Origin: Penicillium oxalicum
Lineage: Eukaryota; Ascomycota; Eurotiomycetes; Eurotiales; Aspergillaceae
Length of the DNA: 64,000 nt
Assembly: GCF_001723175.1 (NCBI RefSeq)
Contig: NC_064652.1
Location: 3,658,001 to 3,722,000, forward strand
Direction: 5' to 3'
Part shown: positions 35,969-48,441 of the stretch, in pieces
Numbering within the stretch: the stretch's first letter is position 1
Layout of the letters: each line of letters begins with the position of its first letter
Notes under the pieces: generated by a model
The model's input: the letters and a program-made list of their open reading frames with translations, nothing else
The model's database searches: none
What the model was told of the DNA's origin: nothing
Position numbers and translations under genes: made by a program

Positions 35969-36313
35969 TTAGAGAAGGTGGTTGAGGGAGCACTGAGCGT
36001 TGACATCAAGATTCACGAGGCCAACCTGAGAGACCTTGTTAGTTTATGTCTAGTTCGTTTTCTTTTTCGCGCGCGATCCCTCCGGAACTCGTCGTACCTG
36101 GTTGATATCGGAAGTATCACAGCAGTAGACATCACCGCCGGAGCAGGAGGTACCGAGAGCACCGGGAAGAACGTTGCCCAGGGTCAAGAGACCACCGTTA
36201 CCGTTGCCTGAGCAGACAACCTGCTGGTGGCTGGCGCAGACAGATGCAGGCATGGCGCCCGCGATGGCGAAGCCAGCGAGGCCGGCGATAGCGAGGATGG
36301 ACTTGACGAACAT
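35969..36313 (-). CDS. Six-cysteine hydrophobin-like secreted protein (copy 2)
   Basis: Exons complement(35969..36025, 36098..36313) encode 90 residues. A signal peptide is visible (MFVKSILAIAGLAGFAIAGA). The mature protein goes directly into the Cys domain (VCASHQQVVCSGNGNGG, then TSCSGGDVYCC and QCSLNHLL at the end) without the Ser/Lys spacer of copy 1. Cysteines are at 26, 34, 57, 64, 65 and 84. The spacing C-x7-C-x22-C-x6-CC-x18-C is identical to copy 1. Exon 2 is 57 nt in both genes. The start at 36313 is chosen because it begins the signal peptide; the longer open frame upstream would run through a likely leader intron. Tandem duplication of one ancestor is the simplest reading. Confidence 0.82.
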
Positions 36314-36324
36314 TTCTGCGGTGC

Positions 36325-36397
36325 CTGGGAAGAAGAGACAACTTAGTACTAGAAACGGAAAGTAATCCAAGAGCAAAGAGCAAAGATCACAACGTAC
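36325..36397 (-). other. Possible leader intron of hydrophobin-like copy 2
   Basis: Donor GTACGT at 36397 and acceptor TTCCCAG ending at 36325 on the minus strand, 11 nt before the ATG. The resulting intron would be 73 nt in the 5' untranslated region. The matching arrangement in copy 1 supports it. Confidence 0.45.
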
Positions 36398-36520
36398 TGG
36401 GTACGAGAGAGACTCGGGAGATCAAAAAGATGGGCTTGGTTCGAGAGGAGTGATGGGAAGATCTGGAAATTGCTGGAGCTTGGTGGTAGAAAGAGATGCG
36501 TCCCAGGCCATAAGGTGCGT

Positions 36521-36530
36521 CTTTAAATAT
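36521..36530 (-). promoter_or_regulatory. TATA-like box of hydrophobin-like copy 2
   Basis: ATATTTAAAG on the minus strand about 210 bp before the start codon, at nearly the same distance as the TATA candidate of copy 1. Confidence 0.35.
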
Positions 36531-36539
36531 TCGAGAGCT

Positions 36540-38585
36540 TTGCCATCAATACGACAGCAATTGTCTTTGGGATGCCTTTTGCGCAAACGTCAATGTCGCA
36601 AAATGTCATGGCCAAAGTACGACCGATGCCGTACTAACATCAGAGTTGTGGACAAAAGCTTGCGGCGTACATTCTTGGAGCATGGTCTTTGAGCCCACCT
36701 CGCGGGTCATCCCAAAGATCCCAGCAAGGTCAAGATCGACTTCGCCGGACCAAGGATCTCAGCGTTGCAATCGCCCTGTCCCGGGGACCTGGTAGACTTT
36801 GTCCACGAGTGAGGCGTGCCCAGTGGGGAGGTCTCACCTAACCCCCTTGCTCAAGGAAAACGTGAGCCTTTCCGTTGGCAGCAGAGCAGATGAACAAGAT
36901 TCGACGCGCAAGTTACATTGAGTCTGGCTTCATTTAGCGCAAATAGCATCTCTTATCGAGGATGAGAGTGGGCCATCTTTGATGTGGAAGATCGAAAGAG
37001 TGGTATTCATGTCCCGGTCCATTGGCAAAAGTATCTGGATGTCTATGGCCAGGCAGTAACACTAGAATCTACAAACACTTGCGCCATCAAAACAAAAATG
37101 GAAAAAAAAGAGACCATCTCTCACGAGGGCGTGAAAAGCAAAGGTCAGAGATCTCCCACCTCCAAAGAAGAAGCTCGGAGCATTGGTAACCTCTGAATAA
37201 AGGAATGCGATCGCGCCTAGTAGTAGTCAATGATCTCCGGGTCTGGGATCATCATCCGATCCAGACCTATCCCATGAGAATCTAGAATAGGATGCATCCT
37301 AGTACTCACAGGAGCAACACCGGTTGACCAGCCTGACTATGACCCCTGTCAGGTTCATCACTCTTTGCAGAGGGAACTCTATCAAAGTGTCAGACTCAAA
37401 ACACAAAGAAACCTTGGAAAAGACCCCACTCTGTGTACGGGCTATTTTCGGTCCCATCAAGGGCAAAATGGCACCTCATACGCATTCGGAATGCCTCCCG
37501 TCCTGCTGCGTGTGGAAAAGCAAGCTCGCACGCCGAGGAATGTGCAGACGTGCGGTGGAGATGGAGTCGCGGCTGCGGCTTTTCCCCCCTGCCAATGGTT
37601 GGGGTCTAATGAATCGAGATGCATTTCCTCTTTCTTCTGGAGGCTGAACCTTGACCCTCCAAGTCGTGGTGGAATTTCGTGGGTGTGGCGCACGTGTCGC
37701 GGAAAATCAGATCACCTTGATTTGACATCGGACTTGGATGGAATGAACATCTCACTATTCACGACGACTGGGAGGATTTCTATTGTTTAAGTGGTTCCAA
37801 ATGAGATGATTCGTTCGAAGGGATCCGAAGGGGGGGGGGTCCAAAAAAGACTCACAAGATGAATGCATAAGCTTGGTACTCAAGGTGTGACACATAATCG
37901 AAAGGTCATCGATCGGATCCTCCGAAAGTTCCCATCATTCGAGACGCAAACCCGTCCATGATCATCGACACCACGCCCTGGCGAGCAGGAAGAGAAGGCA
38001 GCGATTCTCCCGTGCGCACCATTCACCCAGATCGATCTACACATAATCTTGCATATCCAAATTAAGAAAATGATCTCATTTGCGAACTGTATCCTCATTC
38101 TTCGGCCTTTTTTTAAAGTTTAGCATTGTTCGTTTTCCGAATGGGTCACGACTCCTGGATGTCATTGTCGACATCAAGCAGCAGAACTGCTGACATCAAC
38201 CACGCGGGTGATTTTCTTGTGTGACACCCTGGCTGCTCGCAGCGTCCATCTTGCCTGGCCCGAAATATTCGGCACGCCCTTGGCTTTGTCGCACCAAATC
38301 TGTACATTCCCTGGTCATCTCCATCTTGTGTTGCCTTGACCGGCCGATGGTGCAGTTCATTCTCGATCGAGGGTCCCATTATCCACGTAGGAAAGGAAGC
38401 CAACGACGAGAGGGTAAATCCAAGAAAGGAGAGAGAGGGGCGGAAAATAAGAGGATTCATAACAAATATACCGTCATTGATGTTGTCAAGCTTTAAGCTT
38501 TCCCAAAACGCCACAAAAAAATCCGTACAACAATATATGCAAATGCAAGACGACCGGCTGTAGCACCCTTGCGGGGCTACTGTAT
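36540..38585. other. Intergenic tract, no gene seen
   Basis: Upstream flank of hydrophobin-like copy 2 and 3' flank of the Rpc19 gene. Several open frames of 60-140 codons (for example 37324-37790 on the plus strand) show no recognisable similarity and no start context or intron pattern that supports them. Confidence 0.5.
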
Positions 38586-39284
38586 CTACCCCTCCATCCG
38601 GTTGACAGAGTCCTCCTTGAACTGGTCCCGCGCGGCGGTGAATTTCTCTGTAACGACGTCACACAGGTCCATCAAGTCGTTGAATCCTTTCTCCAGCGCT
38701 TCGAGAGCGGTTGTGGTATCTTGAAGAAGCAAAGACTATTAGTTTCAAGATGCGACTGGATCGAGGCGAAATTCGCCTGGAACCGCAGAATCTATATGCT
38801 GACATACCGTTGGTCTGAATGCGAACGTGCATTTTGGCGTCAGAGGGGTGAGGGATGGTGTAACCGCAGAACTCGACCGCAGGGCTAGACAAAGACATTA
38901 GATATGGGCTCGGAAAGATTTCGCGCGTGCCTGGTACAGGCTGATGTGGACGGACGAGCGGCACCGCAGGGGCATCGCCGGAGGTACTCACTTCTTCATG
39001 ATGGCATACCGCAACGCATTGCCCATGGTGTGACCTTCACCATCAAATTGGAAGGACGCAGCAGTGTCGGAGGAGCCGGGCAACTACAACGGACAAACGC
39101 CCGAATGTTAGACAGCTTCGCATTGATAGAGTCAAGGTGCAGTTGAATTTGTCTGAACTGCGCAACTTACCACAATAATACGCTTCTCATCCAGCAAGAT
39201 AGGGTTGATAGGCTCCTCGGCCTCGGCATCCATCATGGACTGGTCATTCTCGTGAGCCTCCTCGGAGTGAACGGAGGCCGGCAT
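38586..39284 (-). CDS. RPC19: DNA-directed RNA polymerases I and III subunit Rpc19 (AC19)
   Basis: Exons complement(38586..38719, 38808..38884, 38992..39083, 39171..39284) encode 138 residues. AC19 pairs with AC40 to form the assembly platform of RNA polymerases I and III, as the bacterial alpha dimer does. The protein has an acidic N-terminus (HENDQSMMDAEAEEP) followed by the alpha-like motif FQFDGEGHTMGNALRYAIMK, then PAVEFCGYTIPHPSDAKMHV and RIQTNDTTTALEALEKGFND. These are the conserved dimerisation segments of the family and the length agrees. All splice junctions are GT-AG. The start is the first ATG in frame. Confidence 0.95.
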
Positions 39285-42200
39285 CTTGTCAATAGTGCGT
39301 GGATGTGCGTGTTCGCGACCGCTGTGATTGAGAGCTGGGAAGAGTAGCCGCTTATATTCAGTGAGAACTGACGGGTGAGCAATATCTCGAACTCCGAGTC
39401 CAACAATTGGATTGTATCTTGCAATCGCAAAGACTTCACCAGCGATAGTTGCAGCGCCGACAGAAAAAAAAAGTGGGTTATCGATAATCAGCCTTACCGC
39501 CTACCACTTTTGGAGTGAAAGCTCCCACTTCTGCCAAGGGAACCTTCTATCTTCAGTCTTGGTTGCTCTGCTTCTGCAAGTACGCTCAAATAAAAATAAA
39601 TGAGATCGGAAGTTGGATTGATTTTTAGGGGCAGGATGAAGATGGTGGACATCTGTACCGTCTATACTGTCAAGTTGTGTCTAATTGGGATCGTGCAATT
39701 TAGACTGCATGATCAAGCCTGCATCAATAGATCAAATGGAACAACCAAGTACAGCACGAAACACCAATCACGAGAAGAGGGACTCTTGATTCCATTGTTG
39801 ACTTGGTAGGCTCTAATGATGTATTTCTTCACCGTAATGCCGGAGCCAACCTGTATATATTTGGCTTGAGCCTACGGCCATGTTTTTGCACTTGTCGAAA
39901 CATAATCCCGGTAATGACCAGCAGGATGACACTGGCAGTTTGGAGCCTTCTTGCGCTGTTGTTGGGTCTCTGGTATTTATGTCCAGCTGCAACTTGGCAA
40001 CAAGACCAGGCCGAGATTGCTGTCTAGGACTTGCCAAACTGACCTATCTGTTCTCGCCGGGATAGTTTCACGAGATAGCCAAAACCCCTCCACTGCTTAA
40101 ACTGTCACTTTTGGGCACTTATGTTGTACTATCCACATTGATTTCACCTGCCAGCTATCAATAGTGATACTACAGCCCTTCCCCCGGCTACAATTATATA
40201 GAAGACTCAAATGAGATGTGATGCTACTGCACCATCTCCGCTTTGAATGGACTCAAAAATCTTCGCTGGCGATTCTTCTTCTGACATTAGCCCGAATGGC
40301 TTTCCTACTCGTGGACGCATGCGGCATGCCGGGCTGCCGAGTGGAACATAATGGTGTTAGAAAAGCTCCACCTCCAGACCGCCGCAACACCCAGTCCATG
40401 ATCCGTGCGAGAGCATCAAGTCAAAGATATTCGAGACCCGACTCTGCAGCAAACTTATTACCAAGACATCATAGTGCTGGATGAGTCTTATGTCGCGGGA
40501 ACATCAAATTACGGTGTACAATTTAGGATGTGTTGTATAGAGTTGAGACTTGTGTAGAGACTACTGTCGTAGGTAGGGAGTAAGCCCTGCAAACCGCAGA
40601 CAATCGAATCTCCAGTCTCCAAGTCAACGAGAAGACGAAAGGACATTGAAAATGCAGAATGGCGCAATGTTGCGATCATTATCCAAGATCGTCGGTGCAA
40701 GGTTGGAGTCATGGATAATTTACGTACGACAGTACTTTTCCTGAATCACGAGAGAAGAACGCGGTCAAGAATGCATGATCCAATCTTTATCCTATCTCGC
40801 TAGAGGAGAGTTATTTTGACGGCGGGCAGGGATCTAGTCTCATGCACGTCGGATCATCTGTGATCATTCGCCCCTGACCCATCGATAAGCGCCCGAGGCG
40901 TTCAGGTCTAGTTCTCGGACTCGTGGCGTGCACGCTCGGAACGGCGGAACAAAGCAAGTTCTACCGAACTACTCGCAAGTTGGTTGGAGAAAAGTGTGCC
41001 ACCATTCATTCGACTACGCGATCAATCATACCCTCATTTATGGACTACAGTATTGATGACCAGCGGACCAGGTACTAGAATTATTTGGTGATGATCGTCA
41101 AGAAAAAACAGCATCGACCGCCAAGCTCGTTTCATCTGCCTCATTTTAATTTCATTTGAGTAGCGGCCGGGGAAATTGTCATTTGCATTATGTGGAGTGT
41201 GGCGTTCTTTTAATTACATGAATCCTCCCTAATTCATCATGCTCTGAAGTCACGGGCAACTCGATTTGGCTGCTCGCAAATTTGAAGGGCAGGACATGCA
41301 ATGGATCCAGCTTTGGCGTTGGGTTGAGTTCTCGGGGTCGACTTGCGATTTTACAAGATCTCTGCCTCGGGTGCTTACAGTGCGGGATTCCATGTTTTAG
41401 ACTTTGATTTGTGAGGGTTATATGCTATGTACATGTAGAAGTGGTGGAGGTGGGGTACATGTAGAATCCGAGGTTGGTGGATCTGATTGTTCTTGTTGAG
41501 AGAACTCTTTGTTGTATGCCTAGTTGTTGGGCACCGTTGGTCTTTACTGGGCCAGTGTCATCACATGGACATCTTGTATGGAGCATGCACGGGGAATGCG
41601 CGGTATTTCAGCTCAGATGATGATCAAGAGGACAGGTACCGATATCAATAGAGCTTCGCATAGATTGATTACACCACCAGTATCTATCTGGTCGAAGAAG
41701 GCAAAAAATTACTCTGTTGTCGATGGTCTACCATGCGATGTGTGTCACCACCTCACCGTTTGTGTGGCACGGTAGCGCATCACGACCCTCTATCGAGGGT
41801 GCTTGTCGGATGAGATCTCGGACAACCTCAAATTTGATTCCCATTTTCACCCACTTGGTGCGGTCGGGCCATGAGTTCCATATGAATGTCCTAGCCTCTC
41901 TCCAGGGCTGGTTGGTGGCCTTTTTATTCCGTAAGTCTATCTTGGCCATATCGATGCCTTATGACCCGCTCAGCAGATAACCATTGGGATCCAGTAACGC
42001 TAGAGTCACAGAATCTATTAACGCCCAGTCGAACCTTGGGCGCCCTCCAATGGACCAGGGCTAGCCCAATGAGCCCGCTCTACCGGAGCATATAAGGAGG
42101 GGGGGTGGGTTGGGTGCCTGATGTGTGTGTGGGAGATGTGTGGAAGATGGGGCTCTGAAGCCAGCACGAATTACCTGATGAAACCAAGACCGATTCTGCG

Positions 42201-44543
42201 ATTCACAGATCCATTGAAATAAGACTTTAAAGTTCAGATGGTCTGAGCTTGGAACAGAGATTTGTTAGTTTCTGTGAGTGTGCTCCCGTAGAGGGTTGGT
42301 TTGAATTGAATGCGCAAGCAAAATTGATTGTCAGACCAATCGAGTATCATTTTCACTTTCGACCCAGGGGCTGCGGGAGGCTCGGCTCTCGTAGGTGAAA
42401 CTATCGAAGACTGGAACGCTGGCGGTCGCAGATCTGCACAGGGCAAGCCCCCGCCGAGGATTACCTCAAACGACCGAATGGCCTATGAGGTGGCAGGTGC
42501 ACATATTGTTCTACTGTATCCTGTCGTCTCCTCCGCGCTCGAGGGGTCTTTGAGTGTGCTTCGTGAACCATGGAATCAAGGTCATTCATCTTGCTCCAGG
42601 ACCTGATGTAGCCACAGGATAGATTGATGAGTATAATGGCAATGTCGTTTCGCACAATCCCGTGTATGAATGGATCCGACCTGCGCGTCTGACTGATTGA
42701 TGAATAAGATTCAATAGTAGTGACCTGAGTACCTAATAATATTCAAATCTCCATCGGATCAGTGGTGCTGTTCAATGTCCACTTGGTGCTCGGAGGCTGG
42801 TCTCGGGCAAATTCGGCAATTCGGAGGCCGGCAAGCCTGGGACGGTCGCAGACTCGTTTTTTTTTTTCTCAGTCCCTGAATGACCTGCACCAGCATCGGG
42901 GGGCACCATCTTCGACAATGACCAAGACCGAGTGCGATCGCGGTCCTTTGGGAGTCCACCTTCAGACTGCGTCCAGTATCCCTCTCGGAGGCGAACCCCC
43001 TCCCTCCCAGCAGTCAGCACAGGCCTTCTCTAAAAAACGAGAGGACAAGCAGAAACATGTTGTGTCTCAGCCAGATGATCCTGATACGCTAGTCTCATCA
43101 CCCGATCAGCTAGCGGGTGCTCCAGGTGTTTGAGCACCGGCCCACCCGTCTGAGATGTGAAAGTAGCGGTACCTCCCTTGGGCCCATACCCCCGGTGGAC
43201 AGGAACCAATATTGGACCCAGAATTCACTCGTGGTGATGATTGAACAGGTACCCAGTACCTCGGGAGCAGCCCCCTGGTTCGGGCCCATGATCCCCTCCA
43301 CGACCAAGAGTCTCCATCCTTTCCCCCAATGGTCCCAACTCTCCTCCTCGTCTCCGTTTCCGATCCACTTTCGTCTCAAGTCTCGTTTCTGGTGGAGGTC
43401 TTTGGTTTTGCTTCTCACTTTCTCTGTCTCGGACAGGCTCAGAGCGCGACCTGGTGATTTGATCATTCTTCTTATATAGTCTGATACGGTAATAATCAAT
43501 ACCTCCGTACGACAAGCCTCAACTTGTCCAATAATGATGATATGACTCTGTCGTTGACTCGTTTCACTGTTCAGTTGTGTGGTATTGTGATTATTTTCTT
43601 CACTTTGATTGCTTCAGCCTTCCGATCTTGGGATCAGCCACTCCATCAAACCCTCCCCTCCGCCGCCTCTCCTTCCTTGCAACAGGGTCCTGAATGCCAT
43701 ATTCTCTCGTGCTTTCTTCTCTCCCCTCCCTCCCTCCCTCCCTCTCTCTTTCTTTGTCCGTTCATTGACGCAACTCTCTCCTCCTTCCTCTCCCCCCCCC
43801 CTCCCCCTCCCCCTCCTGGGCCCAGACCATCTTCCTCTGCCTTCCCTTTTCCCGATCTCTGTTCCTCTTCTCTTTCGCCTCCCTCTTCATCTATCCTCTC
43901 GCCCGTCTGCCCGATCTGTGTCATTCTCTCCCCGCAGCCAATCTTCCGCCACCTCGAGCGAGCCTGTTGCGCGGTCCATTTCGCTCGCTTATTGCTCTGG
44001 ACTTTTCTTTGACGCTGGTCTGCTGCAAGTCGCGTTTGCCTTGCCGCCGATCTGCCGCCGTTGGGAGAGGCTCTATTTGTTTCTTCAGCTTCACCTGATT
44101 CACCTGGAATGGGAATCGACACAACCTCTCTCCCATTCACCCAGGCTTCTTGACAACGAGTAGATCGTCAATTTTTTTTCCGGGTCGGTGCGCCCTAGTC
44201 GTATCCCGCCTTCCTCATCTCATTCACGACAGGACTCCGTCAGCCATCCATCTGTCCAAAATTCGGCCTTCTTCAGCCTCCAAGTCCGCTCACCACGACC
44301 ATCTTCATCGGGCGTACCTGTTGAAGTGACGAGTATCGGATCTCAGTGAGGGCTGTGATTGATTCCCAGTCAACGCCTGACCGAACGAAGCGCCCCCTGC
44401 TTCTGTCTACGTTTGGCGGCGACGCAAAAAGCGGATACATTCTCCGTGTTGGCCATCTGACGACCGTCTCCGCTACCTCGATCATCGAGTGGAAATTCGC
44501 CCATTTTCTGTGGTCTACCTAATACTTCATTCGCAACACAACC
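39285..44543. other. Gene-poor tract (about 5.2 kb)
   Basis: No supported gene. 39285-42700 is AT-rich and featureless to my eye. 43600-43930 is strongly pyrimidine-rich on the plus strand with CCCTCC runs, and opens overlapping frames that are products of base composition. The last 600 bp probably include a long 5' leader and promoter for the gene starting at 44544. A plus-strand frame at about 42762-43133 has no recognisable similarity. Confidence 0.5.
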
Positions 44544-46060
44544 ATGTCCACGGCTGTCGCATCAATGGCCCCCGCGTCCATCTCTACTCATCACACGACC
44601 CGTGATCCCAGTCCCAAAAATACTACGGCCATGGCCCCGTCCGCCAGCGCACCGGCGAATTCCTCGCCTTCGCGCATGTCGACGACATCTCAAGATGTTC
44701 CGTCCAAGGCTACACCGGAGCACCGCGGTCCATCCCCACAGTGAGTTGCATCCTTCTTGCTCAATGAGCGCCAGCCATCCAGGCGCAATTGTTCTCAAAG
44801 CATTCGCTCACACTCTTTCACCCCCCCTTTTTCAGATCGCAAACCAGCACTGGCCCCCGCATCCTCGTCAAGAAAGAACCGCCTTCATCGCCACGCATAC
44901 AGAGCCGCCCACGGCCCCGCAAGCTAGACTTGTCCACCAGTCTTCCTTCCTCCAGTGGGTTACAAGTGCGCAACCCCGGAGGACCGATGACGGCCCGTGA
45001 AGGCATCACGATGCAAAACGTTGGCTTGGCGTGTTTGTCCCCGGGGTTTCAAACTCATGACCCGGTGATGCGGGAGCAACTGCAGCGCAGCATGTCGGTA
45101 CGGGAGCAGCAGCGATCTATCATCGAGGCACGGCTACACAAGTCCGCCAAGGATGACGGTCCCGAGGGAGTCAAACCCTCCGAATCGAAATTCATGGCTG
45201 TACCACCCAAGTCGAGCACCAAGCGTCGTCCTCCTGCAGGTCTTTCCATCGTGCCGCCGTCCGCCTCTCAATTCGCCAATGAGCGAGTCATTCAATCCGC
45301 CCCTCTCAACCAGACCTTCACCGGCCGATATCAACCCCAGCCATTGACCCGTCACGTCGTCAACCAGAGCCCAACCCTGGGCTCGACATCACACATGCAC
45401 CACGTTCCCGCCACTCAGACCAATAACCGTCTCCCTCCCATCGCCGACGTGTTTGGATCAGAGACACTGGGCGGTCGTGACCGAGACCGCGAGCGCGAGC
45501 GGGAGCGGGAGCGTCCCAGCATGTACGCCCATGCATCCAGCTCTAATTCGTCGCAATCAAACATGGCCCCCTTGCCGTCCCCCGGTCTGCCCGGACCGTC
45601 GTCCCAGACACCTCGACGACCGCGAGAGTACCGCTCGGCCGAAGAGGCGGTGCAGGAGATGTCTGGCGGACGCGAAGATCTGCTTCCACGCATTGTGCAC
45701 TACGGCGGTCATCAACCTCCCACCCCTCCCTCCCCTCACCATGGCCCAGCATCCCAGAAGACTGCGCCCCAGATCACTGAGCCTGCGCCCAGCGCACCCC
45801 ATGCACCGCCGCCGATGTACCTGCCCGAAAGCACTGCGCGGCGCCGCCCCAGGAGTGAATATGAATCCGACAATGGAAGCCCACCCCTAGGCCATGGACC
45901 CGACCCCCACGGTCGACCTAACCCGGCTACGACCATGGGACCCAACTCTACATTCCCAGGCCCCTTTGGTGCAGGCAGAGATTCGCCTGAGACACAGAGG
46001 AGAAAGAAGGAAGAATTCCTAGGTCTCTGCGCCCGGGCCTGGGATCTCTTCCACTCCTGA
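44544..46060 (+). CDS. Disordered Ser/Pro-rich protein of unknown function
   Basis: Exons 44544..44740 and 44836..46060 encode 473 residues. I do not recognise the family. Most of the protein looks unstructured (Ser, Thr, Pro rich). Stretches that look more constrained are VMREQLQRSMSVREQQRSII (about 155-175), NERVIQSAPLNQTFTGRYQP and the C-terminal end RRKKEEFLGLCARAWDLFHS, a likely amphipathic helix. An alternating Arg/Asp then Arg/Glu tract is encoded at about 45477-45513. The layout with short conserved motifs in a disordered chain would suit a regulatory or chromatin-associated protein, but this is inference. The start is the ATG at 44544 in an ACAACCATG context. Confidence 0.7.
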
Positions 46061-46936
46061 TATAGCGGGCTGATACAGCTCCCCGACCTCGCTCGGGCTC
46101 ACTGCGATGCACTACTGGGCGTGCCTTGCCCCTGTGAGCCTGGCGTGCCGCCAGATCTCTTCTCAGCTACTTCTCCTTGGAGCCCTGGAGCCCGGTTTCC
46201 AGGACGACTCCATGCGATCAGCGTGACTGGCCATTCCTCGACATACGAACATGTTTCTTTCCTTTTTCTTTTCGTCAATTCTGACAAGTTGCCTCACTTA
46301 TGCAATCTTGATGATTGATCACCGAAGACTCGGGCTGTCTTCTATCATCTGCGTCTCCTTATTCTTCATTTCTCATACATGACATCGATGTTTATACCGC
46401 ATTTCATCTATACCTACGGCACGACACCGCCGACGCCTGAGCCATGCGGAGGCTGACTTGGAAAAATGGGGGGAATTGGCTTGCTTTCTTTTCGTCTCCT
46501 GATGTTTGATTTTTATTTTTCTATACCTAGTGGTTCGCCCTGTACTGCTTCGGATGGTGGTCTTATTTGGCTACCATTGAGCGACTGCATTGGTTCTCGC
46601 ATCATGGCGTTTTGCGGATATTTCTCTCTTGGTGATTTGGGCATATACCTAGTACCTATTGACCTTTACTTTGAAAGGGGCCATACTCCACTTGATTTTT
46701 CAAACAATATTCGGCTTGCACCTGAGTACAATCGTTCAATAGTTCATCCATGTGTTGCACCGCACAGCCTCTCTCTGTACTATGGGGATTGAATACCGCT
46801 GACAGATTACATTTGCCGTTTTTGGTACACATCTGCCTCGAGGAAAAAGAAAGATATCCGGCCGGGTAGATGGATGTCAATATGCGGTGTATCATCGTGT
46901 ACGTCCAAACTGTAAATGAAGCACGCTGTCGGGTAT
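46061..46936. other. Convergent intergenic region
   Basis: 3' flanks of the disordered-protein gene and of Rrp36. T-rich and without a supported coding frame. Confidence 0.5.
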
Positions 46937-48156
46937 CTATTCCAGCCTCCTTCTCTTTCCCCCTCCACCTCCCCCACGAGCAGGCGGTCCACCATCCATA
47001 CCTTCGAACCCACGTCTCTCCATGGGCATTTCCTTCCTCTCCTTCGAAGCCAACTTCTTCCTCCGTCGTTCCAAAGCCTTGGCTCGATCGCGCGATCCCA
47101 TCTCCTCGTACTTTTTCTGCATCACTTGTTTCTTCAGATCCGACTTCTTCAAGAAATACGGTGTACTCTTCTTTCCATCCCGGATCGCCTCTTTCTCCTT
47201 CTTCTTGTGTTCCGCAATCACAGCCTCCTCGCGCTTTTTGTTCTCTCGCGCCTTTTGCTGGTCCGTCGCCGAGCGAATTTGTCGTTTCAAAGCTTCCTTG
47301 GCTTCGGGATTCTTGGTCTGCGCCATCTGTCGCTTAAGATCGCGTAATTCCGAAGCACGGTACTCGTCTAGGAAAGAGTATGCCTTTTCGGAGGCTTGCG
47401 TGTTGTTACCTTTTCCGCTGTGGCCCATGACGGCTGCGTCGAAGCGGGGATCGCGCGCTTTGGGGGCAGAAGAGGGCTCGACGATCACGCGTTTGCGGGA
47501 GACGGCGTATTTGGATGATTGCACCATGGGCGCATGTTTGGAGGATCGCGCGGCTTTCTTCTGTCGAGCCCCATCACCTGTGGAGGTGGAGGTAGTGTCG
47601 AGTGCCTTGGCTGCAGCTTCACGCTTCTGCTCGCGTGCTGCGCGGATCTTTGCGCGGATGTCGTCAAGTGGAGAGGCGGTTGAGGTGGGTTCGGATTCGG
47701 GGGCGGATGTGGAGGGTTTATTTTTGCGCTTTTTGGGGCCCATGGAGGCTTGGGCTTTGGCGAGGGCGCCGAAGGAGATGTTGCTTAGTGATTCTTTGAT
47801 GTCCTCGTTGGGGTCAGATTCGGAGTCGGAGGAGTTGTCAGACTCGCGCTCGTGCTCATGCTCGTTGGCTTCGGAGTCGGAGTCGGAGTCGGAGGCTGCG
47901 TTGTCTGATTCATCTTGTGACTGATGGAGGAATGATATTGTGAGAAATTGAACTGCGTAGTGGCTTTGACTCTGATGAGGGAGGTAAGGCGTGGACGTAC
48001 GTTATCCGAATCAAGATCTTCTCTGTTCGAATCGTCAATATGTTCATCTTCGTCTTGGGATACCCCTTCGCCCCCGCTGGACTGCTCTGAGTAGATTTCA
48101 TCATCCTCGTCAGGTCGCGCCCGCACACGGCGGTTGAGTATGTCGCTGATGGCCAT
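46937..48156 (-). CDS. RRP36: rRNA biogenesis protein Rrp36
   Basis: Exons complement(46937..47920, 48001..48156) encode 379 residues. Rrp36 is a component of the 90S pre-ribosome needed for early 18S rRNA processing. The N-terminal third is acidic (SDSDSDSEANEHEHERESD). The conserved core is KRVIVEPSSAPKARDPRFDA, followed by YSFLDEYRASELRDLKRQMA and a long basic coiled-coil region, then STPYFLKKSDLKKQVMQKKY. The C-terminus ends in a Gly run and KRRR. This domain order is that of the family. The start codon lies 192 bp from the ATG of a possible upstream exon of the divergent FCP1-domain gene. Confidence 0.92.
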
Positions 48157-48348
48157 TGTAAGTTTGCGCACAGAGACTGTGACAATTGATTGAAATGAGA
48201 CAATGTCTCCTCTCCAAACCGAAAAAAAAATGATATTGCCGAGGGCGGGCGTTTGGCGGTGTATGTGCTCCGATAAGATTAGATTTCTTTGTCTCTTTTT
48301 CATTCCCGCGGGACTGCCCGTCAACCTCCACGCGTGTGCTTTCAGTCC

Positions 48349-48441
48349 ATGTTACGCCTGAGTGGCCTTGTGCGATCGCGGAGCAGTTTCACCCACTCTG
48401 CCATCAATAGACGTGGAAATTGGCCCTTGCAAGTCCTACCT
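48349..48441 (+). CDS. Possible short first exon of a divergent plus-strand gene
   Basis: ATG at 48349 opens 31 codons (MLRLSGLVRSRSSFTHSA...) ending at a donor GTGAGT at 48442. The peptide is Arg/Ser-rich without acidic residues, like a mitochondrial presequence. Three acceptors at 48529, 48533 and 48537 lead into three different open frames, one of which continues into the FCP1-domain protein. Which one is used, and whether this is a separate small mitochondrial protein, cannot be settled here. Confidence 0.35.

Noticed and set aside
43524..44163. Overlapping open frames of 160-185 codons on both strands
   Set aside because: Products of a pyrimidine-rich tract (CCCTCC runs); peptides are Ser/Pro/Leu or Gly/Glu/Arg low complexity.
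47022..47924. 300-codon plus-strand frame opposite Rrp36
   Set aside because: Antisense of a Lys/Glu-rich coding region; Ser/Phe/Leu-rich with no similarity.
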